From Marinomonas ushuaiensis DSM 15871 (GTDB lineage: Bacteria > Pseudomonadota > Gammaproteobacteria > Pseudomonadales > Marinomonadaceae), in NCBI RefSeq assembly GCF_000521805.1, contig NZ_JAMB01000014.1, positions 1 to 64,000 of the forward strand: a stretch of DNA of 64,000 bases, written 5' to 3'. Each line of letters opens with the position of its first letter. The stretch's first letter is position 1. Under the pieces are notes generated by a model that did no database searches, was not told where the DNA came from, and worked only from the letters and a program-made list of their open reading frames with translations. Both the position numbers and the translations under genes were made by a program. Positions 27,573 to 36,145 of this stretch are shown here, piece by piece.

Positions 27573-28579
27573 TCTGCCCCCATTGATTGAAAGGTTGGCT
27601 TCATCGTAGCGTCTTCCATAAGGATATATAAGGGGCGTTGTTTCGATTCAATAAAGAGCCTACCGACGTATTCGCCCAGTACGCCAATAGACAAAAGTTG
27701 TATTCCTCCAAGAAATAAAATAATAAGAATCGTAGAAGGATAACCTGCTACAGCATCTCCCCACACCAAGGTTTTAGTAAGAATGACCATTGCCATGACA
27801 AAGGCAATGAAAGACGTTACAAGCCCGGCCATGGTGGCCCAACGTAGTGGTTTGGTACTGAATGAAGTAATGCCTTCTAATGCTAGATGAATTAATTTCG
27901 GGTAATTCCATTTTGTAATACCCGCTAGTCTAGGATCGCGATCAAAAGTCAAAATTGTGCGAGTAAAACCCGGCCATGCAAGTAAGCCTTTCATAAAGCG
28001 AGTTCTTTCTGGCAAGGTGTTGATGACTCTCACGACTTTTTGATCCATTAACCGAAAGTCGCCAACATTTTCTGTAATTGGATAGTCACTTATATAGGAC
28101 ATAAATCGATAAAAGCAATGTGCTGTGGTGCGTTTTACCCAACCTTCGCCATGGCGTTCTTTACGCTGCATTTCTACCACTTGAGCGCCTGCTACCCATG
28201 CTTTGACCATATCAGGTATATATTCTGGGGGATCTTGTAAATCAGCATCTAATAAAATGACGCAACGGCCAGAGGCTACTTTCATCCCCGCACTCATTGC
28301 CGCTTCTTTTCCAAAGTTTCGACTTAAACGAAGGCTGCGTACTTGGTGAAGCCTATGGGTGAATTGGCTAACTAATGCCCAGCTGCTGTCTTGGCTTCCA
28401 TCATCAATGTAAATGATTTCACAATGCTGGTGTAGGATAGACAAGGCATCGCAAACTCTCTTATGGCAGGTACTTAGAACCTCAGCCTCATTTAGAAAAG
28501 GAATGATGACAGTCACTAAGGGCTGTGCTTTTGTGATGGGCTCTAGTTGTTCGTATGCTTTATAAGGCAATGCATTCAT
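27569..28579 (-). CDS. Polyprenyl-phosphate glycosyltransferase, GT2 (ArnC/GtrB-like)
   Basis: A 336-residue GT2 enzyme: TVIIPFLNEAEVLSTCHKRV begins the GT-A domain, IYIDDGSQDSSW follows, and VILLDADLQDPPEYIPDM carries the metal-binding DxD-type residues. Two C-terminal helices (about residues 235-300) anchor it in the membrane. It moves a sugar from a nucleotide donor to undecaprenyl phosphate, supplying the ArnT-like enzyme encoded next. Divergent from the two-component regulator gene. Confidence 0.9.
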   Translation of the reverse strand: MNALPYKAYEQLEPITKAQPLVTVIIPFLNEAEVLSTCHKRVCDALSILHQHCEIIYIDDGSQDSSWALVSQFTHRLHQVRSLRLSRNFGKEAAMSAGMKVASGRCVILLDADLQDPPEYIPDMVKAWVAGAQVVEMQRKERHGEGWVKRTTAHCFYRFMSYISDYPITENVGDFRLMDQKVVRVINTLPERTRFMKGLLAWPGFTRTILTFDRDPRLAGITKWNYPKLIHLALEGITSFSTKPLRWATMAGLVTSFIAFVMAMVILTKTLVWGDAVAGYPSTILIILFLGGIQLLSIGVLGEYVGRLFIESKQRPLYILMEDATMKPTFQSMGAE

Positions 28580-28736
28580 ATAAGTTTCCTAACATGTCAG
28601 TCGTTTTCGACATAGTAAGAAGGTAAGTGTCGCAAAAAGGTGATTCACTTTTTTTTCACGTAATTGTGTGACAATGTCGTTTATCAAATAACGTGAGTTA
28701 TAGTGCGTGAATAGCCTCCTTTATACAGAGAAGACG

Positions 28737-29417
28737 ATGAAACTATTGTTGGTGGAAGACCATAAAGATATTGCAGGCGTAATTTTTGACTATTTTGAAA
28801 TCAAAGATTATGTATTGGATTACGCTAATAACGGCTTACAGGGCTATGAGTTAGCGAAAAAAGGCCATTATGATGCGATTGTGTTAGACATTATGTTGCC
28901 AAAAATGGATGGGTTGACTGTGTGTAAAACATTACGTGCGGAGGGGATTGATACTCCAATTCTAATGCTGACAGCGCGTGATACAAAAGATGATATTTTA
29001 GCTGGCTTTGAACATCTTACAGATGATTATTTAGTGAAGCCTTTTGATTTAGATATTTTAGATTCTCGTCTGCAGGCCTTAGTGAGAAGGCGAAAAGGGA
29101 GTGTGGCAAACCGTACATTGGTATTTGGTGAGCTTAAGCTTGATATGAATACTCGAATCTTACAAAGAGAAGGAAGCCGATATTCTTTAAATCCCTCTCA
29201 ATACACTATTTTGAAATGCTTAATACAGAAGGCGCCAGATTTAGTATCCAAAGAAGAAATTTGTGATGCTTTATGGGGTGATGAAGAACCAGACAGTAAA
29301 GTGTTAAGAAGTCATATTTACCAACTACGAAGCTTAATTGATAAACCCTTTGAACATGCGTATTTAAGAACCGTTTCAAAGGTAGGTTATCACTTAGTGC
29401 AGGAAGATGAAGTATGA
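28737..29417 (+). CDS. OmpR-family response regulator
   Basis: The 226-residue regulator starts MKLLLVEDHKDIAGVIFDYF, with acidic residues and phospho-acceptor aspartate in YDAIVLDIMLPKMDGLT (about residue 51), the DDYLVKPFDL lysine segment, and a C-terminal winged helix (LNPSQYTILKCLIQKAPDLV). ATG 28737 is preferred over 28707 because it begins the receiver domain directly. It overlaps the sensor-kinase gene by ATGA. It resembles PmrA/ColR-type regulators near surface-glycan genes. Confidence 0.92.
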   Translation: MKLLLVEDHKDIAGVIFDYFEIKDYVLDYANNGLQGYELAKKGHYDAIVLDIMLPKMDGLTVCKTLRAEGIDTPILMLTARDTKDDILAGFEHLTDDYLVKPFDLDILDSRLQALVRRRKGSVANRTLVFGELKLDMNTRILQREGSRYSLNPSQYTILKCLIQKAPDLVSKEEICDALWGDEEPDSKVLRSHIYQLRSLIDKPFEHAYLRTVSKVGYHLVQEDEV

Positions 29418-30679
29418 AACGTATAAAAACGGCTAAACAGCTCACCTTTACTTACTTTTCTATTGTGGCGTTCGCCATCATAGCGTTTCATTTTTCGATG
29501 TTTGAATCCTTGATTGAAAATATCGAGAGTATCTACGCTGAAAACCGCATGTTGAAAGACAAAAATACAGCCGTAAGCCTATTAGAAGGGACTGATTTTA
29601 CTTATGTATCCGTACCGCCTTTTTCTGAGGCTTATGTAGGTAAAGAGAATTTGCCTGCAGGCATTGTATTAAATTCAAATATTACGGATGACAAGCCCTA
29701 TGAACTGGATGAGCGTTCAGATATAGATCGTGAGATTTTTTCGATGCGCTCGCAAGTGATATTAAACGGAAAACGTAAAGAACTGTATTTACTGCATTAT
29801 GATGAAATATACGAAATCAGTGAAGTGCAAATGTTTGAGACGCAAAGTACGCAATTGTTTCTGTCTCTTTTGTTGCTGGTGGTTAGTTTATGGGTGGTGA
29901 TGCGTATATCTGCTCGACTAACAAAACCTTTGGCCCTGTTATCTAGAGATCTTGGTAATCGAAGTTCAAGTAACCTGTCTACTATCGAATTACCAGAAGG
30001 TGCCGCAACATTGGAAATACATCAATTGGTAGAGCGCCTTAATGTTTATCAAAATCAAATTAAGGCCATGATTGACAGAGAGCGAGCCTTTAATCGTTAT
30101 GCAAGTCATGAGCTGCGAACGCCTTTGATGGTGATGAAAGGGGTTGTGACTTTATTGGGTAAATCAGATTCAAAGGAGTTCTTAGAAAGACAGCGTCAAC
30201 GCATAGATAAGGCGTGTCAGGAGATGGAAGACTATATTTCGACCTTGTTATCGTTAACTAGAGCGGAAGATTTGTCGTTGACGGCGTATCGACTAGTTGA
30301 AGATAAAGAGTTTTATGATATTCGAGAAGCGCATTTAGTGTATCTAGCGGATAAAGCAGTCGAAGTTGATATTATCAATACCGGGCAGATAATTACTCAA
30401 TTACCGATGCCCACATTTCATATATTAGTGTCCAATCTACTCAAAAATGCAATGGCGTGTACCGAGACAGGGAGTGTGACAATAAAGGTTTTTGATAATA
30501 CGTTGTCAGTAGTTGATACAGGTTGTGGTTTGCAAGGTAAGCCTGGTGGTGAAAGTTATGGCCTCGGTTTAATGATTGTTCGTGATATTTGTGAAAAATA
30601 TGATTGTGAATTTAGCTTATTGGATAATGAAAGTGTTGGTTGCACTGCCAAAGTGAGCTTTCCTAAACAATCCAGTTAA
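29414..30679 (+). CDS. Sensor histidine kinase
   Basis: The 421-residue membrane kinase has one N-terminal helix (about 10-28), a periplasmic sensor domain of about 120 residues with acidic stretches, a second helix (about 145-163), a dimerisation domain with the phospho-accepting histidine in RYASHELRTPLM, and a catalytic ATPase domain with NLLKNAM (N-box), VDTGCGL (G1) and SYGLGLMIVRDIC (G2). It forms a pair with the preceding regulator. The stimulus is not visible; its location suggests envelope stress, cationic peptides or metals. Confidence 0.91.
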   Translation: MKRIKTAKQLTFTYFSIVAFAIIAFHFSMFESLIENIESIYAENRMLKDKNTAVSLLEGTDFTYVSVPPFSEAYVGKENLPAGIVLNSNITDDKPYELDERSDIDREIFSMRSQVILNGKRKELYLLHYDEIYEISEVQMFETQSTQLFLSLLLLVVSLWVVMRISARLTKPLALLSRDLGNRSSSNLSTIELPEGAATLEIHQLVERLNVYQNQIKAMIDRERAFNRYASHELRTPLMVMKGVVTLLGKSDSKEFLERQRQRIDKACQEMEDYISTLLSLTRAEDLSLTAYRLVEDKEFYDIREAHLVYLADKAVEVDIINTGQIITQLPMPTFHILVSNLLKNAMACTETGSVTIKVFDNTLSVVDTGCGLQGKPGGESYGLGLMIVRDICEKYDCEFSLLDNESVGCTAKVSFPKQSS

Positions 30680-30682
30680 CTA

Positions 30683-31126
30683 TTATTTCATGGTATTAGA
30701 GAAAATCCAGAACCGAGAAAATACGTAATTAATCGTCATGCCCATTAATACTCCTGGCGCCATTGCTAGGTAAGGCCATAACTCATAAAGTGTTTGGTTG
30801 GTAATATTGGGCTGAACAGCAAGCAAAACGACATAGCAGCTCCAATTTGGTATGAATGCGATAAAAGAGCCGCCAATAAATTGCAACCATTGCAAGACGG
30901 CGGCTTTTTTATAACCTGAAGTAAGACTTTTGTTATGGGAATAGACAAAGGTGATATTTCTGTTTAGCCACCAATTTGATGTGGCTGCAATCCAGAATGC
31001 GATACCCCTCGCAACAATGAAAGGAATCCATGTTGAAAGCAACAACATGGAGATTACATCGACAGCAAAACCACTTGCGCCAACTAAAGCGAAACGAAAA
31101 AAAGAGTGATTAAATAAAGTTTTCAT
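30683..31126 (-). CDS. GtrA-family membrane protein
   Basis: The 147-residue protein has four predicted helices and the GtrA-type opening FFRFALVGASGFAVDVISML, then RNITF near residue 55. GtrA proteins are thought to flip polyprenyl-linked sugars. It lies with GT2 and ArnT-like genes, though on the far side of the two-component system, completing a GtrA/GtrB/transferase-like set. It is convergent with the sensor kinase, only 3 nt apart, with no terminator between them. Confidence 0.85.
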   Translation of the reverse strand: MKTLFNHSFFRFALVGASGFAVDVISMLLLSTWIPFIVARGIAFWIAATSNWWLNRNITFVYSHNKSLTSGYKKAAVLQWLQFIGGSFIAFIPNWSCYVVLLAVQPNITNQTLYELWPYLAMAPGVLMGMTINYVFSRFWIFSNTMK

Positions 31127-31666
31127 TGGGTGATTTTACGACGGAGAACATCAAAAAAAAGTGAATTTAAAGATGAATAGAACTTTGAGTGGTCAAGAAA
31201 AAATAGACGCTTGACTCGGGATTGTTGGCGAAGTAGCTTTCGTCCTAATATTAAATTGCAATACTGATGGGGTGGTTAATATTACTACTGAAAAAAGTCA
31301 TTGTGAGGCAATTGTAGAATTTTGGTTTTGTCTCGTGCTTGCTTATACAAAACAAATAGTTGCTCACTTCAGAGCTCTTTTAAATCGTAAGTGACATTAT
31401 TGTATAAATCATCTATGCAAGCGTATTCGAAATAGGGCTAGGGTTGATTGGTTTAGTAAAACGCATGGGAAATAAGGAGTAAAGAAACCTATTTTTAAAA
31501 ATAGCCACTAAATAAAGTCTTTTTATATCTATAATATTTGCTTAGCTTTTGACCTATCTCCTTAATGGAATTGTTGGGGAGTGTGCTTTATTGAGTATCT
31601 TGCTTAATCACCATAAAGGATTGAAATTAAGTGTAAAAAATATAATGGCCACTTCTGTAAAAAAGA

Positions 31667-31702
31667 TTAGACAATACTAACTTTTAGTGTAATATACGCC
31701 CC
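31667..31702 (+). promoter_or_regulatory. Promoter of the tRNA-Asp transcript
   Basis: TTAGACA (31667-31673) and TAATAT (31690-31695) are 16-17 bp apart, followed by a GC-rich discriminator (ACGCCCCG) typical of stringently controlled stable-RNA promoters. The rest of the 750-bp gap before the tRNA (31127-31874) has no gene that I can support. Confidence 0.6.
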
Positions 31703-31781
31703 GTCTTGAAGTGAAGATCATTCGTTGATTTATAAGGGATTTTTCTGTAAATTTGAATTATGGTGATTTTGAGTTAGATGA

Positions 31782-31823
31782 CGTAGCTCAAGTTTTCACG
31801 CCTTACAAGGCGAATCCCCACCA
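31782..31823 (+). other. Possible decayed tRNA-Val in the tRNA-Asp leader
   Basis: This stretch has a TAGCTCA D-arm-like start (31784-31790), a stem-loop CGCC-TTACAA-GGCG (31799-31812) containing the valine anticodon UAC, and then CCCCACCA (31816-31823). Compared with tRNA-Val it lacks part of the D-loop and nearly all of the T-arm. It lies between a stable-RNA promoter and tRNA-Asp, where gammaproteobacteria often carry tRNA-Val. It may instead be a chance hairpin. Confidence 0.3.
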
Positions 31824-31874
31824 CTTACTAAGCAGTGGTACTTATGAGAAGTAAGTAAAGAGCTAGATTGTGTT

Positions 31875-31951
31875 GGAGTGGTAGTTCAGTTGGTTAGAAT
31901 ACCTGCCTGTCACGCAGGGGGTCGCGGGTTCGAGTCCCGTCCATTCCGCCA
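31875..31951 (+). tRNA. tRNA-Asp (anticodon GUC)
   Basis: A complete 77-nt cloverleaf: acceptor GGAGTGG pairs with CCATTCC, D-arm with AGTTGGTT, anticodon stem-loop CCTGC-CTGTCAC-GCAGG with GUC, T-arm GCGGG-TTCGAGT-CCCGT, discriminator G and encoded CCA. The sequence matches the highly conserved gammaproteobacterial tRNA-Asp. Confidence 0.97.
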
Positions 31952-31992
31952 ATTTACTTAATAGTGATAATTCTATTAAAATTAAGTAAATT
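31951..31992. repeat. 12-bp inverted repeat just after tRNA-Asp
   Basis: AATTTACTTAAT (31951-31962) and ATTAAGTAAATT (31981-31992) are exact inverse copies 18 bp apart, starting at the tRNA's last base. No T-tract follows. It may help end or process the tRNA transcript. Confidence 0.5.
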
Positions 31993-32053
31993 GATTTGTA
32001 CAAAAAATCTATGATTCTATAGATAGTACTTAACCTTTATAAATTTCAACACC

Positions 32054-32150
32054 TTCAAAAATTCTTTGTTTTCAATCCTGTCTTAGTTTTTATCTGATAT
32101 TTTCAAAAATTCTTTGTTTTTCAATCCTATCTTAGTTCTTATCTGATACT
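32054..32150. repeat. Tandem duplication of about 48 bp upstream of fadL
   Basis: Two copies of a unit beginning TTCAAAAATTCTTTG and ending TTATCTGATA start at 32054 and 32102. The second copy has one extra T and two substitutions, so the duplication is not brand new. The rest of the 31993-32318 gap must carry the fadL promoter; nothing else is recognisable there. Confidence 0.75.
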
Positions 32151-32318
32151 TTCATCTATATTATGGTGATGCCTTTTGTTTTTTACATAATTTTTTTGAA
32201 TATTCTATTGCAGAAGAAATGCATACTGGTAATATCTGGTTATGAGCTTCTATAATGGAAGCGTATAACTAATGCATTCAAAGAATAATTCCGAATAAAA
32301 ATAACAATGGAGCTTATT

Positions 32319-33638
32319 ATGACTACCTCTTCAAAGCATCTCTTCAAAGCAAGTTTGGTCGCTGTGTCTGTCGCAGCGGCTTCTTCAGCGTATTCTGCTG
32401 GTTTTGCTTTAAATGATCACAGTGCAACAGCATCTGGTACCGCTTTAGCTGGTGCGGCCGCATCTGGGGCAGATATTTCCTTTAGCTACTGGAACCCCGC
32501 TTTATTTCTAAATGCCACAGAAACGACTGTGTATGTTTCTGGTGCGTATGTCATGCCGAGTATGGATGTGACGGTAAATTCTGCAAATAGTGCTGATGCA
32601 AATGGTTCTGCTCCTGGTGGTGTTTCGCCCTTAGGCACTCAATCAACGAATGACTCTGTTGATAATACCTTGGTTCCATCTTTATATTTAGCAATGCCAG
32701 TATCTGAGAAAACAGTAGCGGGTATTTCCTTAAATGTACCTTTTGGTCTGTCTGGGGATTATGGCGATGAATGGGCTGGACGGTATCATGCAACGGAGAC
32801 TGGAATACAAGATATAGCGTTAAGCTTTGCGTTAGCTCATCGCCTAAGTAGTTGGGCGTCAGTTGGTGCAAGTGTTCAAATTCATACAGCGGAGGTTGTG
32901 CTCGCATCTCAGGTTGGCTTTCCTAGTGCCGAGGGTAATGGCTACATTGAAGCTGATGATACTAGCTATGGATATAGCCTTGGTGCAGCTTTGGAGCCTG
33001 TTAAAGGTACTAGAATCGGTTTGGGTTATCGAAGTGAAGTTGATTTTGATTTCAAGGGAGATGTTAAATATAAGAACGTGGCAACTCTAAACGGAGCACT
33101 TGGTGTTGCAGGTCAACCTACTCTTGATAATACCACTGTTTCAGATTCTATTACTTTTCCTTCGGTGCTTACATTAAGTGTTGAGCAGGATTTAACAGCT
33201 AAGTTAATTTTAAGTTTGACGGCCATGCGAACTGGTTGGGGTTCTATGGATGAGTTAAGGATTGATTTTGACAGTAATCAATCAGATTCTGTCTTGACTT
33301 TTGGCTTTGAAGACCAATGGTTTTATTCTGCCGGTTTGACTTATGCCCACTCTGAGAAATTAACCTTACGTACCGGTGTTGCTGTTGATAATTCTCCAGT
33401 AACCGATGAGTATCGTTCTGCTCGTACGCCAGACGGAGACCGTACTTGGTTATCACTTGGTGGAACCTACAGTTTGAATGACATGACGTCACTGACGTTT
33501 GCTTATACCCATGTGATGATTGATGATGTGTCTGTGAGTCGTGATGGTACAGGTGAAGATGCTGCGCGCGGAACGTTGGACGCAGATTATGAATCATCAG
33601 CCAATGTGTTCTCTGTTGCGATGAATATGGCGTTCTAA
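32319..33638 (+). CDS. fadL: FadL-family outer-membrane transporter
   Basis: The 439-residue beta-barrel protein brings long-chain fatty acids or hydrophobic aromatics through the outer membrane. It starts with a signal peptide ending SSAYSA-GF; GFALNDHSATASGTALAGAA and SYWNPALF match the N-terminal FadL hatch. It ends in a beta strand with terminal phenylalanine (VAMNMAF) as BAM substrates do. ATG 32319 has GGAG six bases upstream; an in-frame ATG at 32307 is less likely. Loops are rich in Asp, Asn and Ser. Monocistronic, followed by a terminator. Confidence 0.88.
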   Translation: MTTSSKHLFKASLVAVSVAAASSAYSAGFALNDHSATASGTALAGAAASGADISFSYWNPALFLNATETTVYVSGAYVMPSMDVTVNSANSADANGSAPGGVSPLGTQSTNDSVDNTLVPSLYLAMPVSEKTVAGISLNVPFGLSGDYGDEWAGRYHATETGIQDIALSFALAHRLSSWASVGASVQIHTAEVVLASQVGFPSAEGNGYIEADDTSYGYSLGAALEPVKGTRIGLGYRSEVDFDFKGDVKYKNVATLNGALGVAGQPTLDNTTVSDSITFPSVLTLSVEQDLTAKLILSLTAMRTGWGSMDELRIDFDSNQSDSVLTFGFEDQWFYSAGLTYAHSEKLTLRTGVAVDNSPVTDEYRSARTPDGDRTWLSLGGTYSLNDMTSLTFAYTHVMIDDVSVSRDGTGEDAARGTLDADYESSANVFSVAMNMAF

Positions 33639-33663
33639 TTAGCCATAAATAAAAGTGTTAATG

Positions 33664-33700
33664 AAAAACCAGAGCCTATTAAGGTTCTGGTTTTTTTATG
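33664..33700 (+). terminator. Rho-independent terminator of fadL
   Basis: AAACCAGAGCC pairs with GGTTCTGGTTT (one G-U wobble) around a 6-nt loop, followed by a run of T. It starts about 25 nt beyond the fadL stop. Confidence 0.85.
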
Positions 33701-33769
33701 TCTGGATATTGAGTTTGTTTATGTTGTTACAGAATAGGTGAACGTGCGGATTTCAATCTTTTTTAGAGT

Positions 33770-36022
33770 TTAATAGACCATGCGAAGTTCTTTTGCTTTT
33801 TCATTGTCACGGGCTGTCCAATCAGACAGGGGAGCTGGTTTACCAAAGTAGTAACCTTGTAGAGTATGACACCCTAATGACGCGAGTAAATTTGCTTGCT
33901 CTCTTGTTTCTACACCTTCTGCAATGACCTTCATATTGAGCGATTCAGCCATTTGTATTGTCGATTTAACGATCTCTATGTGGCGCTGATCACCAGGTAG
34001 TGGCTCTATAAAGCGACGGTCTATTTTAAGTATGTTTGCTGGTATATCAATTAATTGACCTAGGGAAGCTTGTCCTGTTCCGAAATCGTCAATAGCAATG
34101 GATATACCATACTGAGAAAGACTTCTTAGGCGTTTGTGTATAAGGGGATTCGTCATCACTGAACTTGTTTCAGTTATTTCTAGTTCTAGCATTTTGTTTA
34201 ACCAAGGGTTGTCAGAAATAAGCGACATGAGTAATGCGAAAAAAGCATCGTTCATGAGCTCTTGACCAGCAAGATTAAAAGCAATAGGTGTGTGTATGTG
34301 TTCTTTGTTCCACACTGAAAGCGTTGTGACAAGTTCACGCAATAAGTTCTCAGCAAGACTGGGTAATAACCCTAAATCCTCGGCTACTTTGATGAAAGTA
34401 GTTGGTGGTATAAATCGTTTACCATCATTCCATCGAGCAAGCGCTTCGAATGATCGAATTTGTCCATTTGGAGAAACTTGAGGTTGCAGCCAAATACTCA
34501 ATTCTTTGTTTTTGATGGCGGCACTTAGCTTTAAGCCGAGCTCATGCTCTTCAATCAGTTTGTTTTCAAGGTTGTGATTGTAGTATGAGAGTCTGTCTGT
34601 GCTAGTAGAGTATTCTAAAGCCATTTCACAGTGCTCAAGTAATTCTTCGGCGGTTGATCCGTCTGTATGGTAATAAGCAATACCCACTTGGTATTCCATA
34701 TTTAACATGCTGCCATCAATATTGATTTGTCTAGGTAGTACCGAATGAATCAAGGTGGATAGATTTTTCTGAATTAAATAAGCTTGACCTAATGGCACGA
34801 AACACGCAAATTTTACTCCGCGTAACCTGCCTATAATGGCTTGATCTGATAGTTTTTTCTGTAGAGATTTTGAGAAATTAAGGATGATTTTATTCGCGTT
34901 ATCTTTGCCATATTGCTTATTAAGAAGTTTGAATTGGCAAATCCGAATAATAAACATAGCGCCTGTTAAATGACTCTCTTGTTCTTTGAACTTTTGATTA
35001 ACCTGACGACAAAAATGCCGATTATTTGGAAGTAACGTTAATAAATCAAAATGAGCTAGGCGGGTGTTGGTTTGTTGTGAGGTTTCTAATTCTTGCTGTA
35101 TCGCCCGTAGCTGAGTGGTATTTTGTAAATGTAAAACGTAATGCCCATGTTTAGTCAGTGAGGCTCTTCGGATTTCTATATGGACATCTTTGTTTTGTTT
35201 TAATGTGCACTCTGCTGTATTTGATTGCCAAAAAAACTTACCAGAGTCACCAAGTGGTGAAAGCCAATCAGACATTCTTGTATCCGCAAGTTTATTCTGT
35301 TTGGAATGAGCCAAAAGGTCTCGAGCAAGTTGATTTACTTTAATAAGCCTGCCCCGTTGGTCACAGAGTAAGGTAGGTGTACCGGTATTTTCAAAAAACT
35401 CTTCATACAGTGCATAGTTTTGATTTAGTTTTCGATAGAAGCCTCTCATACGCGAAGCGTTGTTTTCCAATGTGTAAATAATTCTTGAAACGGCTAGAGG
35501 TAACCCAACGTTAAGAGTAATGAATGTAAGTAGTTGGAAGTAAAATGAAACGGCTATGTTTGCTTGGCTAGAAATAAGGTTTTCACTGGTGATTAAGTAA
35601 AAAGGAAAAATATTCGCAAGCATGGTCACTAAAGAGACTTTAAAGCTAAACAATAGACGAGTTATTAAAGGGAGTGAGTAGAGTGAGATAAGGGCGTATT
35701 TTTGCGCGTTTAATTCATCGTTTAATGTTAGCAATAAAGAACTGGTGGTTAATAAGGTGATAATGAAAAGACTTGCAGAGATTTGAGTGTATTTTTTACT
35801 GAAAAAAAGTAAGCCTACGAGAATACATAGGAACAGACTGTTCATACCGAAAAGTGATGTTTCAGTGAGAATGAAAAAAGAATGCACTTCTGAAATAGCA
35901 AAAATACAGATAGTGAGCGCTAGAAGGATTCTAAGAGCGCTTTGTTGGAGTGCTTTTTGGTTTCGCCCAAATGTTTGGTCCGAATCGACAAAAAAATAAT
36001 TTTTAAGAGAATCAATAAACAT
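33770..36022 (-). CDS. Membrane-bound EAL phosphodiesterase with degenerate GGDEF domain
   Basis: The 750-residue protein has a membrane region of several helices (about 28-185), a PAS-like domain (about 205-305), a GGDEF-type domain (about 320-480) and an EAL domain (about 490-745). The diguanylate-cyclase motif is replaced by RGVKF at 401-405, so it cannot make c-di-GMP; it may still bind GTP. The EAL part is complete: FEALARWN (526-528 is EAL), ITETSSVMTN, IDDFGTGQASL, ILKIDRRF and VIAEGVETREQ. It should degrade c-di-GMP and so favour motility over biofilm. Monocistronic. Confidence 0.9.
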   Translation of the reverse strand: MFIDSLKNYFFVDSDQTFGRNQKALQQSALRILLALTICIFAISEVHSFFILTETSLFGMNSLFLCILVGLLFFSKKYTQISASLFIITLLTTSSLLLTLNDELNAQKYALISLYSLPLITRLLFSFKVSLVTMLANIFPFYLITSENLISSQANIAVSFYFQLLTFITLNVGLPLAVSRIIYTLENNASRMRGFYRKLNQNYALYEEFFENTGTPTLLCDQRGRLIKVNQLARDLLAHSKQNKLADTRMSDWLSPLGDSGKFFWQSNTAECTLKQNKDVHIEIRRASLTKHGHYVLHLQNTTQLRAIQQELETSQQTNTRLAHFDLLTLLPNNRHFCRQVNQKFKEQESHLTGAMFIIRICQFKLLNKQYGKDNANKIILNFSKSLQKKLSDQAIIGRLRGVKFACFVPLGQAYLIQKNLSTLIHSVLPRQINIDGSMLNMEYQVGIAYYHTDGSTAEELLEHCEMALEYSTSTDRLSYYNHNLENKLIEEHELGLKLSAAIKNKELSIWLQPQVSPNGQIRSFEALARWNDGKRFIPPTTFIKVAEDLGLLPSLAENLLRELVTTLSVWNKEHIHTPIAFNLAGQELMNDAFFALLMSLISDNPWLNKMLELEITETSSVMTNPLIHKRLRSLSQYGISIAIDDFGTGQASLGQLIDIPANILKIDRRFIEPLPGDQRHIEIVKSTIQMAESLNMKVIAEGVETREQANLLASLGCHTLQGYYFGKPAPLSDWTARDNEKAKELRMVY

Positions 36023-36145
36023 TATTCAACTTCATAATGTAGGAAAAAAAGAAGCCATAACGAATTATGACAAAATTAAACATTACCTAAAAAGCGCTAA
36101 TATCGCCACGCTATTTACAACACCGATATCATATTTAGGTAAAAA

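Noticed and set aside
26142-28579. A full arn (Ara4N) operon
   Set aside because: Only ArnC-like and ArnT-like genes are present; ArnA, B and D are missing, so a specific Ara4N role was not assigned.
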